DNA of 64,000 bases from Pegoplata infirma. Lineage: Eukaryota; Arthropoda; Insecta; Diptera; Anthomyiidae. Under the pieces are notes generated by a model. It saw only the letters and a program-made list of their open reading frames with translations, was not told where the DNA came from and ran no database searches. Positions 32,507 to 43,204 of this stretch are shown one piece after another (positions within the stretch are counted from its first letter, which is position 1; the number at the start of each line of letters is the position of its first letter). The stretch is from positions 8,297,266 to 8,361,265 of the forward strand of contig OY992540.1 in the NCBI GenBank assembly GCA_963921195.1, in the 5' to 3' direction. Position numbers and translations under genes: made by a program.

Positions 32507-32966
32507 AATACACAAAAAAAATATTTAAGTAAATTTTTAATACTATTGAGTAAAAAATTACTCAATTTTGCACCAGTTAACGATTTAATAGTATTGAGTA
32601 AATTTTTAATAAAAATTTATTAAATGTTTGAAAAAAAAAATTTGAGTAAATTTTTAATTGATACAATTAAAGTTTTACTCAAAATTTATCTATTGATTTT
32701 TTTAAAAGTTTAAAAAATTTAAAAAAAAACTTGTTTTTTCAAACTTTACTAAATATATTTATGTCTCAAAAACATTGGAAAATTTTATAAAGAAGATTAC
32801 AAACTTTCATATACATATACAAAAAACTATAAACTAAACGAGAATTCAAAAAACTATGAGAGTTTAAAAAAAAAATAAAAAAATTATTAAATTTTTATAA
32901 AATTATTTACTTAGATTGTTTTAAAAATTTTTAAGTAAATTTTTAATTGCGTCAATTAAAAATTAC
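32507..32966. repeat. AGTAAATTTTTAAT-rich segment, possible split MITE
   Basis: GAGTAAATTTTTAAT-type motifs recur at least six times. A possible outer element starts CACAAAAAAAATATTT (32510) and ends ATATTTTTTCTGT (33577-33589), with 32970-33522 inserted in it. Ends are weak and no TSD is certain. Confidence 0.4.
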
Positions 32967-32969
32967 TCA

Positions 32970-33522
32970 CACGGGAAGTCTCCCTGGTGTCACCCTCCGA
33001 TCTTCATGAAATTTGGATATGTTGTTAAGAACGAAAATTAATTCGACACGTATTTTTTTAGCGGCACAAACTCATTTTTAGGGGGGGTCATTTTGTTTGG
33101 GTGAAAATTGACCTTTTTCTGTTTTTTACGATTTACGCCTATTTAATCAACATTAATATAGGCATGTGGTATCAGATTAAAGGTATTAAAAATACCTATC
33201 TCGTGGTGCTAACAACGGGCCAAAGAAGTTAATATTTTTCGACTATGACGAAAAGTTGTGCATGTTTGGACACGTTCTTAGCACACATAGATAGGTTTTC
33301 CAAAGACCTTTCATTTGGTATATAACATGACTAGGGTTCTTTGCATAATATAGGAGATAAACGAGAAAAACTGAAAAATGGCCTTGTCTTCCCCACTCCT
33401 TTTTATCCCCTAAATATGAATTTGGGCCGCTAAAAAAAATACGTGTCCCTTTATTTTTCTGATCTACAAAATAACACCAATTCTATAAAGATCCGCGGGT
33501 GACACTAGGGAGACTTCCCTTG
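32970..33522. mobile_element. 553-bp foldback MITE with TCA TSD
   Basis: Ends CACGGGAAGTCTCCCTGGTG and CACTAGGGAGACTTCCCTTG are inverted, and the arms continue for about 140 bp (GGTGTCACC, GACACGTATTTTTTTAGCGGC). TCA is present at 32967-32969 and 33523-33525. The first 10 bases match the element at 53972-57756, which duplicates TTA. A 3-bp TYA target with CAM ends suggests a CMC/Chapaev3- or PIF-like group, unproven. No genes. Confidence 0.85.
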
Positions 33523-33943
33523 TCAGTTTTTGTTTTTAAATTTAAACAAGTGATTACTCAAATTTGTTTCCTCCATATTTTTTCTGTTTAGGTTAGCGGT
33601 CCAGGCGATAAAACTTCTAGACTACACTCAAAGAAAAATGCTTTATCATATTGATGATACGGTTTCACCACTTGCTGTCATCAATTTTGATGTCAAATTT
33701 CTTCATATTGATGAAGCGTTTCTTTAATATGATGAAAAATGTCATCGAAATTGAAAAAAACAAGTGATGACACATTTCATCATATCACCACAAAAGTTTC
33801 ATCAACATGCCTTTCAAATGTTTTTTTTTTTTTTAAATAATTGAAATAATATTAAAATAAATAAAACAATTGAATAAATATATTAAAAATTTATAAAAAA
33901 AATAAAAAAAAAAAACAATAAAAAAAAATAAAAAAAAAATCCT

Positions 33944-34016
33944 GCCCCGGCTGGGACTTGAATCCGCGGGTCCCCAGCTATAGTATTTATTGTCGACGCA
34001 TTAGCTAGTTCACCTA
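33944..34016 (-). pseudogene. tRNA-like segment inside a MITE
   Basis: On the minus strand an A-box-like TGAACTAGCTAATGCG is followed, about 37 bp later, by a B-box GCGGATTCAAGTCCCAG, which fits the GGTTCRANTCC consensus, and then CCGGGG. A full cloverleaf with a paired acceptor stem is not evident. It is likely tRNA-derived and non-functional as a tRNA. Confidence 0.55.
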
Positions 34017-34022
34017 TCTATA

Positions 34023-34889
34023 CACTCAAAAAAATACGTTAGTCGATTTACTAATTTTTTTTTGCTAACGCTAGTTAGCTAACTTTTAGCAAATTTTTAG
34101 TTGAGATTAGCATGTTAGCAAAAAATTCTTGTAAACTTCATTTTGCACATTAGCAATTTTAAACAAACTTTGAACTAATTTCTTTTGCTAAATTTGAATT
34201 TGAGTTGACTACATTTTTACAAGATTTTTTGCTAATATTAGCAAAATAAATGGTAAATTTTTTTTTATTTTCAGAAAACTTAAAATGGCACTATCTCGGA
34301 AACTAAGCCAGATAGAGCAAAATGGAGGCCATTTTTGGTTCTCGAGCTCACCATATTATCGCCGGTCCTCTTCACATGTGTGGACCCTAATGGGCCCTAA
34401 CTTTGGATCTAAAAAAGTTAGCATTCCCGAAAATTTCAAAATGCTCATATCTCGGTAAATATTGCCGACACAACAAAAAGTCCAAAAACGTTTTTGTAGC
34501 TCTCAACACGTAGAACAAGACCGCAAAATAGTCAAAAGCTCTCCGAGTTATATTTTTGAAGTTATCGAGTTTTTTAATTCTCAAGACCCCAGTGGTCCCC
34601 CATAATCACGTATCTCAAAAACTAAGCAAGGTAGAGCGAAACGGACACAAATTTTGGATCAAAAACTATGACGATTTTTAAGGAACCCAACTAGGTCTAG
34701 GCCCATCGGAGTCTGGACCTATCGGGTCCGAACCCAATGGGGTCCTCAGATGTGTATAAACTAAGTTCAAAAAAAAAAAAATATTTTGTTAACTAATTAT
34801 TGGCAAAACATTTTTGCTAACTTTAGCAAAAAAATTGTGGGTTCAAAATCAGCAAATTTTCTTGTAGGTTTACAAGCTTTTTTTGAGTG
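34023..34889. mobile_element. Mariner-type MITE (TA TSD) with shared cargo, nested
   Basis: Ends CACTCAAAAAAATACGTTAG and AGCTTTTTTTGAGTG, with TA on both sides (34021-34022, 34890-34891). Subterminal TAGCAAA/TTTGCTA motifs are dense. The central segment 34290-34750 (AAACTAAGCCAGATAGAGC, ATATTGCCGA, AACTAAGCAAGGTAGAGCG, CCGAACCCAATGGGGTC) is also present in the hAT element at 6929-8381. No coding sequence. Confidence 0.9.
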
Positions 34890-35128
34890 TAGATGAAAAT
34901 CTCGCACCACTACTTTGCTAATGTGTATATGTAAATACTCAACATTTTTTGTTATATACATACATACACATTTGCTTATGGGGGTTTCTAGACACACACA
35001 TTTCATTATTGTACAATATCCCTCCCTTTCCCTCTCACAGCTTTTAGCAGAGCATAGTTACACACAATTTTAGCGTCATATTTAGCACACAACAAACAAA
35101 ACGGCTTTTAATTGTTATTATTTGTTGA

Positions 35129-35202
35129 CGCTCTGTAGACAAGTGGCTAGAGGCTAAGCCCAACAAACAAGAGGTCCGGCGTTCAAATCTTGGTGGATAC
35201 GA
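35129..35202 (+). pseudogene. tRNA-like segment inside a MITE
   Basis: GTAGACAAGTGGCTAGAGGC resembles a tRNA D-arm/A-box. About 40 bp later GGCGTTCAAATCTTGG resembles a B-box and T-arm. The strand is opposite to the cassette at 33944, so the two point away from each other within one MITE. Acceptor pairing is poor. Confidence 0.55.
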
Positions 35203-35451
35203 AAAAAAGATGTAAGTTTTTAAAAATTAGAAAATAACAAACAATTATAAGTAAATAAAAATAAATTAAATAAAATCAAATAACAAAAACAAAGTTTATT
35301 TTTTTTTTCTTATTTTTCAATTAAAAAAATTTTATTGGTGACACCGCTTCATCATATTGATGACAAGTTACATTGGACGAAAAATGATGTAACATTTCAT
35401 CATATTGATGTAACTTTTCATCAATATGAAGAAGCTTTTTCTTTGAGTGTA

Positions 35452-36281
35452 TTCTTCTGACTTAAAAATGTTGCATGTGTTTTGCAACAAGTACCACAAA
35501 AAAGTTTAGCAAAATGGAATTTCCAATGCTTTAGTTTTTTAAACCGGAACTTTTTTCCTCCTGCTCCTATATTTCCAGTATACGATCTTAACCTTGTCCA
35601 ATAACATAACACATATTCTAGCCAGACTTCTGCAGTTTAGCTTGTGGGACGGCGATTTATTTTCTTTCGATTTTATGTCAATTAAATATTTTTTATGAAA
35701 ATACAAAACAAACAAAAATAGCACAAATTTTTGCAACTTTTATTGCTCAGTTAAGTGGTTTATATTGTTTCTTATTTTATTTTACGTTTCGTTTGACTTT
35801 TTCTGTGGAAATATTTAATTTTAGATTTTGTTTAAGTATTTGGAGCTTGTTGGCAAAATAAGCATGATTAATGGCTCCATACAAAAGTTTTATGTGCTTT
35901 TTAGGTTGTGGCACTGTAATAAGATACACAAAAACATTAGACAGTGCCTTATTTTTAATAATATTAGTAGCAAAATAACCATAAAAGTCTATATAAAACA
36001 AACAACTTTGTAATTAGTTTTTTTAAAAAAATTTTACTCTTACAATATCATCGGAAGGATTAGTAAAGAAAGGTGACCTCGAGCTGGAGTAATTTTTTTC
36101 AATAGTTTGAATTAAGAAATTGAGAATTTAAACTTTGACAGAATAAGTGACATTCTAATATAGGTACATATTTAGCTTTTACCCAGTTTCATACTTATGT
36201 TTATTTTTTTCAAAGTCTCTTCAATCAACGAAATTTGACTTTGTTTCTGCAAAAGTTTTTTCTTAACCATTTTTTTTAATA
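35452..36281. other. Unassigned A+T-rich DNA
   Basis: No element ends or genes. Frames of 61-74 codons (35777, 35828 and others) overlap on both strands and lack motifs. Confidence 0.4.
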
Positions 36282-36289
36282 GTGATAAA

Positions 36290-36842
36290 TAGGGATGAGA
36301 TTTCTATGCAAATGCATGTTTTTTGTCGATAGTTTAAAAACGATATCGACCAATTATCTTTCCGAATCAAGAAATTTGCGTTAAAATGGCATCGATTTGT
36401 TTTTGCATATTTTTGCATATTTTGGTGAAAATGCATATATTTGCATATTTTGATTTTAAATGCATATTTTGTGCATATTTCGAACTTTTAAGTGCATATT
36501 TTTGCATATTTTGACATAAATTAGCAAAAACACAAATTGAAATTTATTTTTTCCAAAAACTATTTAAAATTTTATTTTGAAAATAAAAAAAAAATGTTTT
36601 TTCTTTTTATTTGTTTCAAGATTTTCTTAATTTCTAAAAAAAATCTTGCTTATATAAAGTTTTAAATGTTACTATTTAAACCCGGCCTTATTTTTTGCTT
36701 TTTAAGAAATTTTTCCTATAAAAACAAGATTTTTATTGTACTCATTTTATTTTTTAGTGCATATTTTAAGGTTTTTTAGTGCATATTTTGAATATTTTAG
36801 CGCATATTTTCGATTTTTTAGTGCATGAAAATCTCATCCCTA
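36290..36842. mobile_element. hAT-type MITE (TAGGGATGAGATTT family), 553 bp
   Basis: TAGGGATGAGATTTCTATGC to ...GTGCATGAAAATCTCATCCCTA with TSD GTGATAAA at 36282-36289 and 36843-36850. GCATATTTT motifs flank both ends. It closely matches 22599-23162. Confidence 0.95.
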
Positions 36843-36949
36843 GTGATAAATAATTGCTATCTAAAAGAAAACCACAACAACTTCTTTGGGTTTTTTTTCG
36901 AACACTAATCAAAATTATAATATTTAAAAACTAGCACAGGAGCGCGTGA

Positions 36950-36964
36950 CCCCCCCCCCCCCCC
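36950..36964 (+). repeat. Run of 15 C
   Basis: An isolated C homopolymer follows GGAGCGCGTGA. It could mark one G-run end of a degraded hAT element like 1940-3749, but no terminal repeat is visible. Confidence 0.9.
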
Positions 36965-36997
36965 TTCAGCTTTGAAAATGTTTAAACTTTAATATAC

Positions 36998-37369
36998 GAC
37001 AGTATATGAGGCATTCCATACCATATATACCGCACCAGAGAAACATGTGTCCCGTAAATTTCTGAATCGGTTGTTTGGATACCTCTATATAGAACTAAGA
37101 AAATTGCGTTTTTGGTTTTTCAAATTTTCAAAAACTGGGCTTTGGAGGTGTGGTCAAATATTGGAAAAATTGTCAAATTTGTGGCGAGTTGCATTGATTA
37201 AATATTTATCACATTAAAACGGAATGCTCCACAATCTCAAAAATTTACATTATTATATAATTTTGTATGGGCTATCGATTAAATTTTTTTTTTTTTGAAA
37301 ATTTTCAGAACACGTTCTGAAATTTTCCATTTTTTTTAAAAATCAATTTATCAAAAATCCGGCCACACA
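36998..37369. repeat. Palindromic element FB-1, copy 2, left arm
   Basis: GAGGCATTCCATACCATATA...CATGTGTCCCGTAAATTTCTG...TTATCAAAAATCCGGCCAC matches the arms of the copy at 14279-15307. The right remnant lies at 39463-39545 (CATACAACCTATTCAGAAGTTTACGG...TGTGGAATGCCTCATAT). The centre was replaced by the sequence 37370-39462. Confidence 0.8.
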
Positions 37370-37392
37370 GAAAAAAATATTCAATGGAAAAA

Positions 37393-38951
37393 AACAATTA
37401 AATATTTGCTCAGCTTAAAATTTGAAATTCAATTAAATTTTAGTTGAATCAATTAACCATTTGCTCAAATCTGAAAAATTCACAAAAAAAATCATAAAAA
37501 CAAAAAAACTCATAATATTCTTTGAGTAACAATGCGATGAACGCTGTTGCGTTTTTGTTTTAGTTTTCGTTAGTCGTCAAATAGAAATGTACTTGCACGC
37601 ACACAAGACGAAAAAAAAAATAATATAAAGCACAAAAAAAAAAAAACAATTTAAACAAAAGACTTGAAAAGACTGACATAAAACACTACAACTGTAAAAT
37701 AATGACACAGGCACACAAAAAAAAATTGGCCAGACCCAGAGGGTAGACCCTGATATTTCTAGGTTTTTGGAGTCGCTGAATCCGAATATGACCATAAAAA
37801 ATCGATTCAATTGCCAGTTTTTCCCCTACCGCCCCCCTATAACCCCCCGGAAGATTGACTTTTAATTCTCATACAAACTTAAAATTAAAGTGTACTTTTA
37901 TGTTTTTTTGGTACCTAAACCCTAAAATAACAACAAAAAAATTATGTGACCCTTCCCTCAACCCCTAGCACGCCCTTACAACCCCCTGAAGGGGGATGAA
38001 TTTTGAGTGATCATAAAAAATCGAGATGTATATGGATTTCTATGTTTTTTGGACCGCTAAAGCCGAATATGACTACAACAAATTTTGAATATCCCTCCAT
38101 CACTCCCTAGCACCCATTACTACGCCCTATAGGGATTTAATTTTGAAATTTTCTATAAAACTTAAGTTGTAGACTAAAATAATTATGAAGGTAAATTTCA
38201 AAAATAATCCCCTATAGGGCGTAGTAATGGGTGCAAGGGACTGAGGGAGGAGTATTATACATTTTTTGTAGTCATATTCGGCTTTAGCGGTCCAAAAAAC
38301 ATTGAAATCCATATACATCTTGATTTTTTATGAACACTCAAAATTCGTCCTCTTTCAGGGGGTTGTAAGGGCGTGCTAGGGGTTGAGGGAAGGGTCACAT
38401 AATTTTTTTGTTGTTATTTTAGGGTTTAGGTACCAAAAAAACATAAAAGTACACTTTAATTTTAAGTTTGTATGAGAATTAAAAGTCAATCTTCCGGGGG
38501 GTTATAGGGGGGCGGTAGGGGAAAAACTGGCAATTGAATCGATTTTTTATGGTCATATTCGGATTCAGCGACTCCAAAAACCTAGAAATATCAGGGTCTA
38601 CCCTCTGGGTCTGGCCAATTTTTTTTTGTGTGCCTGTGTCATTATTTTACAGTTGTAGTGTTTTATGTCAGTCTTTTCAAGTCTTTTGTTTAAATTGTTT
38701 TTTTTTTTTGTGCTTTATATTATTTTTTTTTTCGTCTTGTGTGCGTGCAAGTACATTTCTATTTGACGACTAACGAAAACTAAAACAAAAACGCAACAGC
38801 GTTCATCGCATTGTTACTCAAAGAATATTATGAGTTTTTTTGTTTTTATGATTTTTTTTGTGAATTTTTCAGATTTGAGCAAATGGTTAATTGATTCAAC
38901 TAAAATTTAATTGAATTTCAAATTTTAAGCTGAGCAAATATTTAATTGTTG
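37393..38951. repeat. 1.56-kb near-perfect palindrome
   Basis: The left arm starts AACAATTAAATATTTGCTCAGC and the right arm ends with its reverse complement. The arms are about 780 bp, axis near 38172, with few mismatches. The inner 37706-38638 is an FB-2 element, but about 310 bp on each side beyond the FB-2 ends (CAATGCGATGAACGCTGTTG, TGCACGCACACAAGACG) are also mirrored. The identical 77-79-codon frames at 37577 (minus) and 38534 (plus) arise only from this symmetry. Confidence 0.93.
37706..38638. repeat. Palindromic element FB-2, copy 2
   Basis: CACAGGCACACAAAAAAAAA to TTTTTTTTGTGTGCCTGTG, with the same internal blocks as 21183-22123 (GACCCAGAGGGTAGACCC, CCCCCCTATAACCCCCCGGA). Direct flanks are mirror images (AATGA / TCATT), so no TSD can be read. 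Confidence 0.88.
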
Positions 38952-39173
38952 TCAGTTTAGGGTTTAGCTGCAAAAAAAACATAAAAGTACACAATGATTT
39001 TAAGATTGTATGACAATTAAAAGTCAATCCTCCGAGGGGTTATAGGGGGCGGTAGGGAAAAAACTGGCAATTGAAATGATTTTTTATAGGCATATTCGGA
39101 TTCAGCGACCCCAAAAACCTAGAAATAACTGGGTCTACCCTCTGGGTCTGGACATTTTTTTTGTGTGCCTGTG
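38951..39173 (+). repeat. Palindromic element FB-2, half copy
   Basis: GTCAGTTTAGGGTTTAGCTG...AAAGTCAATCCTCCGAGGGG...CTACCCTCTGGGTCTGGAC...GTGTGCCTGTG corresponds to the outer right arm of FB-2. The inner part and the other arm are missing. Confidence 0.85.
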
Positions 39174-39175
39174 TG

Positions 39176-39350
39176 ATTAACCATTCACTCAGATCAAGCA
39201 TTGGATTAATAAAAAATAACACAAAATTATTGATTAACCGCTCAATCAAATCAAGCATTGGTTTAATCAAAAATTACAGAAAAATAACAATTAACAAATT
39301 ACTCAAATCAAGCATTGGTTTAATCAAGGAACAGTCAATGACTGACCTAC
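39176..39350 (+). repeat. Three tandem units around CAAGCATTGG
   Basis: ATCAAGCATTGGTTTAATCA or a variant recurs at about 39192, 39249 and 39308, spaced roughly 57-59 bp, each followed by AAAAAT and ATTAAC. Possibly the end of the larger insertion 37370-39462. Confidence 0.85.
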
Positions 39351-39545
39351 AATTTTCGTACTTGATCCAACAATTTTCCTCATTACCTGACTTTTAATTA
39401 AAATAATGCTCAAATTGGTGTATTTCGTGCTTGATCTAACAACTCATTTTTATCTGTACACCATACAACCTATTCAGAAGTTTACGGTAGGTTTTTTTCG
39501 CTGGACATTTGGTGTGGAATGCCTCATATGTATTATACCAGAAAA

Positions 39546-39946
39546 CAAAAAACACTAGGTTTTAAAGTATTTTAAATATTATGGTTTTTAAAGAAAAGAT
39601 TTCAGATATATTTTGAGTAGGTAATTTTAGCTCGAGGTCATTATTTCCCTGACTTATTAAAACTATGATATTGTTTGTGTTTTTGTTTGAAGAATAAAAT
39701 TGCGTCTTCCAAATATTAAATTAAATGTGGATTTACTCTAGACAATGGTTTCGGTGGCCACTTCTACGTCTTCAGTAGGCAGTAACATTAAATTGTCCAC
39801 AATATGCTAAAAATAACAGAACAAATATTAATTTTTAATGTTTTCGTAGGTTATTTTTTTTAGAATTTGTTAGTAAAAAAAATTAAAAAAATAATTTTTT
39901 ATCGTTTAATATTATTTCTTTTAGAAAATTTTATGAACAGTAAAGA
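39546..39946. other. Unassigned A+T-rich DNA
   Basis: No gene, array or element end was identified. Confidence 0.4.
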
Positions 39947-40319
39947 CCCGAGTAAAAATAGACATATATTACAATATATAACTTGACACACCATAATAAA
40001 TTATATATGATTATACATTCCTGAGATATTTTCAACATTTTTTTAATGCAGTCATATGTAGTCAGTGGCGGGTACAGCTTTTGGGTTTGGGGGGGGAATT
40101 TTTTTTTACTTCGAAAAAAAAATCATAAATTCACCTTTTTTGACGAGCATAAACAGGGATTCGTTTTTTTTTTTTTGCAAAAAAGGTGATGGAAACCTAT
40201 AAAATCATCAAATTCATTAGTTTTTGCTGAAGGAGGTTTGTTTTCCATGATCATAAGTATTGCGTTTAGATCACTTTTTTTAATTTGTCGAAAAAGAAAA
40301 TTGTACATTTTCGTATACA

Positions 40320-42110
40320 TAGAAAAAGTCTCAGATTCTAACACATTTTACGCATAAAAAGTCAAAATCAAAGACTTCTTCTTTACAAAAAATGTCTCAA
40401 AATCTGAGACTTTTTTCGTATAGAAAAATTTTCAGATTCTAAGAAATTTTTTCCACAAAAAAGTCTAAGATTCTGAAACCTTTTATAGAAAGTGTCTCAT
40501 ATTTTAAAGCATTTTTAATATATTTTTCTTATAGAAAATGTCTCAGATTAGTATATTTGCTTCGTACTGAAAAAAAATTTAGATTCTGAGACCTTTTTTC
40601 TATAGAAAAAGTGTTAGATTCTGATACCTTTTTCCTAAAGAAACAGTTTCAAATTCTCAGACCTTTATCCTATAGAAAAAGTCTCAGATTCTAAGACCTT
40701 TTTTGTGAAAAAGTCTCTGATTCTGAGACCTTTTCCTATAGAAAAACTTTCAGATTCTTAGACCTTTTTCTTTTTAGAAAAAGTCCCAGACTCTGAGACC
40801 TTTTTAAAAAGTCTTAGATTCTCAGACCTTTTTCCCATAGAAAAGGTTTTAGATTCTGAGAGCTTTTTCCTATATAGAAAAAGTATAAAATTCTGGCACT
40901 TTTATCCATTATAAAAAGTCTCAGATTGTCAGAAGTTTTTTCTTCAAAAAAAGTATCGATTCTTAAAAATTTTCCTATAGAAAGTCTCAGATTCTAAGAC
41001 CCTATTCCTATAGAAAAGGTCTGAGATTGTGAGACTCTTTCCAAAAGAAAAGGTCCTAGATTCTGAGACGTTTTTCCAATAGAAAAAGTCTTAGATTCTG
41101 GGACCATTTCTTAGGTATAGTCTAAGTATAAGTCTAAGACTTTCGCAGATTTTTAAATTCTGGCAAATTTTGAGACCTTTTTCCTACAGAAAAAGTAATA
41201 GATTTTGAGACCTGCTTCCAATAGAAAAAGACTCAGATTCTGAGACATTTTCACTATAGAAAAAGTATAAAATTCTGAGATTCTCAGACCTCATTCCTAT
41301 AGAAAAAGTCTTAGATTCTAAGACCTTTTTCTCACAGAAAAAGTCTCAGATTCTGTGACCTTCTGCCAATTGAGAAAGTTTAAACTTCTGAGACTTTTTT
41401 CAGCAATAAAAATTCTCAGACTTTAAGACATTTTTCTTTTTAAAAAAGACTAAGATTCTGAGACCTTTTTCCATAGAATAAGTCTGAAATTAAGAGATTC
41501 TGAGACCTTTTTCCCATAGGAAAAGTCTCAGATTCTTATACCTTTTTCATTTCGAAAAAGTCTCAGATTCTTATACCTTTTTCTTTTCAAAAAAGTCTCA
41601 GATTCTGCGACCATTTTCCTATAAATAAATCTCAAATTTTGAGACTCAGATTCTGACACCTTTTTCCTTCAGAATAAGTCTCAGATTCTGAGACTCTAAG
41701 AATTTGGGAATTCTTCTACAAAAATCCGAAAAAGAAAATTTTTGAGAATGTGAAAAATTTTAGAGTTTTTCTGCACCTTTTCTATAAAAAATGTCACAGA
41801 TTCTAAGACCTTTTTAATATAGAATAAGTCTCAGATTCTAAGACCTTTTTCCTATAGAATAAGTCTCGAATTCCGACACATTTTTTCTGTAGAAAAAGTC
41901 TTAGATTTTTCAAAAGGAAAAATTTTTCAATCCTCAAACATTTTCTTTTACGGATTTTTGTAGAAAAATTCTCAAAATATAAGTACTATTAAAAGATACC
42001 AAAAGTCATAATAAGATTGACAGATATTTTTTCACAGAAAATTTTCAGATTGAGTCACATTTTTTCCTTTAAAAATTTTCCCTATAAAAACTTTTAGATT
42101 TTTTCTATGA
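40320..42110 (+). repeat. Minisatellite TCTCAGATTCTGAGACCTTTTTCCTATAGAAAAAG, units about 35 bp
   Basis: About 45-50 degenerate units. Each has two self-complementary parts, TCTCAGATTCTGAGA and CTTTTTCCTATAGAAAAAG, so each single strand could fold into a row of short hairpins. Units vary in length (about 28-45 bp). No coding sequence. Confidence 0.93.
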
Positions 42111-42159
42111 AAAATTTTCGGATTTCAAGATAATTTTCATTCGGAAATTTTTTTCGAAT

Positions 42160-42260
42160 ATTTCCTTTTTCCTTCTTTCTTTTTTTCTTCTTTTTTTCCT
42201 TTTTCTTTCTTTTTTCTTTTTTTTTTTCTTTTTTTTTCTCTTTTTTTTCTTTTTGAAATT
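42160..42260. repeat. Polypyrimidine/polypurine tract
   Basis: A C/T-only stretch precedes the right terminus of the hAT element, paralleling 3600-3700. The Lys-rich minus-strand frame over it is an artefact. Confidence 0.85.
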
Positions 42261-42808
42261 TGGTCTGGGGGGGGAAATTTCCCCTTTTTCCCCCCCCTTG
42301 TACCCGCGCATGTATGTAGTAATATATAATTTAATCATGATTCGAACTAAAAGGTGTACGGTTGATATAATTATATAAAATTGTATGAGGGTCAATACAA
42401 AATTTGTTTTTCTGTATAATTTAACATAACATTATATATAGCTTATTCTGTTCCATATAAAACTATATATATTTCCAATTAACAAAAAAAAATGTCTAAA
42501 GTTTTTAGGCAAAGTATAAGAAACTTTTCAAAATGTTCCTAAACATTTCCTTGTTAGGGTTATGTATATCACCTATCTGGTTGAAGCGTACCCAAACATT
42601 TTTTTTTTGAAAATTATATGTTTGGTGAATGTATCGTTGACCTGTGGTGTATCTCAACCCCAACCAAAAAACACCAGGATTTTATATGTTTTTGTGAAAT
42701 TAGATCTAATTAGATCCACCAATATAAGGCAATGTCTGGTCAAAACTCGGATGAAATTAAATCATATTTTATACAAGTTGATCTTTTTTAATGCAAAAAC
42801 ATCCACCA

Positions 42809-43204
42809 CACTAAGAAAATTATGTCATTAACTGTTTGTAGGTTATTTTAAAATGTAATCAGTAAAGTCATTTTAAAAGAAAAATCACTTATTTTATAAA
42901 GGATTTAATTTTTTTACTGTTTCTGTAGTTTAAAAAAAATAATTTACTGTATTAAAAACGAATTTTCTGTTACATTTAATTTCGGCAGTAAAATATTTCT
43001 TCTATAGTTTTACTGTTTTTCAATACAAAATAACTGAATATTCACTAGTTTTTTAATGTTTTGGTTAGTCATTAAATTAACATTTAAAATTGACTGTAAT
43101 GTGTTTTTATTTTAAATGAAAAAACAGTGGAATGGTTTTTAAATAAAATTTCATTTGTTTTAAGTGAATATTCACTGGAATTTACCTACATAATTCTTTG
43201 AGTG
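42809..43204. mobile_element. 396-bp mariner-type MITE
   Basis: CACTAAGAAAATTATGTCAT...CTGTTTGTAGGTTA at the left and TTTACCTACATAATTCTTTGAGTG at the right. A sister copy at 60415-60804 is nearly identical. Flanks here are CA on both sides rather than TA, either changed later or a variant target. AT-rich and non-coding. Confidence 0.85.

Larger units (their letters stand above)
33625..35449. mobile_element. Mariner-type MITE (TA TSD) with two tRNA-like cassettes, split by a related MITE
   Basis: Ends CACTCAAAGAAAAATGCTTT and AGCTTTTTCTTTGAGTG are inverted, with TA on both sides (33623-33624, 35450-35451). Subterminal TCATCATATTGATGA-type dyads recur at both ends. Inside are a tRNA-like segment on each side (33944-34016 minus, 35129-35202 plus) and a nested MITE at 34023-34889. 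No transposase. Confidence 0.88.
40063..42312. mobile_element. 2.25-kb hAT-type element filled by a hairpin minisatellite
   Basis: Ends CAGTGGCGGGTACAGC and TTGTACCCGCGCATG are imperfect inverted repeats. The perfect TSD TATGTAGT is at 40055-40062 and 42313-42320. Just inside lie G8 and C8/C7 runs. The interior is almost wholly a minisatellite (40320-42110), followed by a C/T tract. It resembles 1940-3749 in layout. No transposase. Confidence 0.93.

Noticed and set aside
35129..35202. Functional tRNA gene
   Set aside because: A- and B-box-like motifs exist but a paired acceptor stem and clear anticodon arm are missing, and the segment lies inside a MITE.
37577..38773. Two nearly identical 77-79-codon proteins on opposite strands, initially suggestive of a duplicated gene
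   Set aside because: They are mirror translations of the two arms of one palindrome.
42105..42395. Lys-rich 96-codon frame
   Set aside because: Crosses the hAT terminus and its TSD and translates a C/T tract, so it is not a gene.
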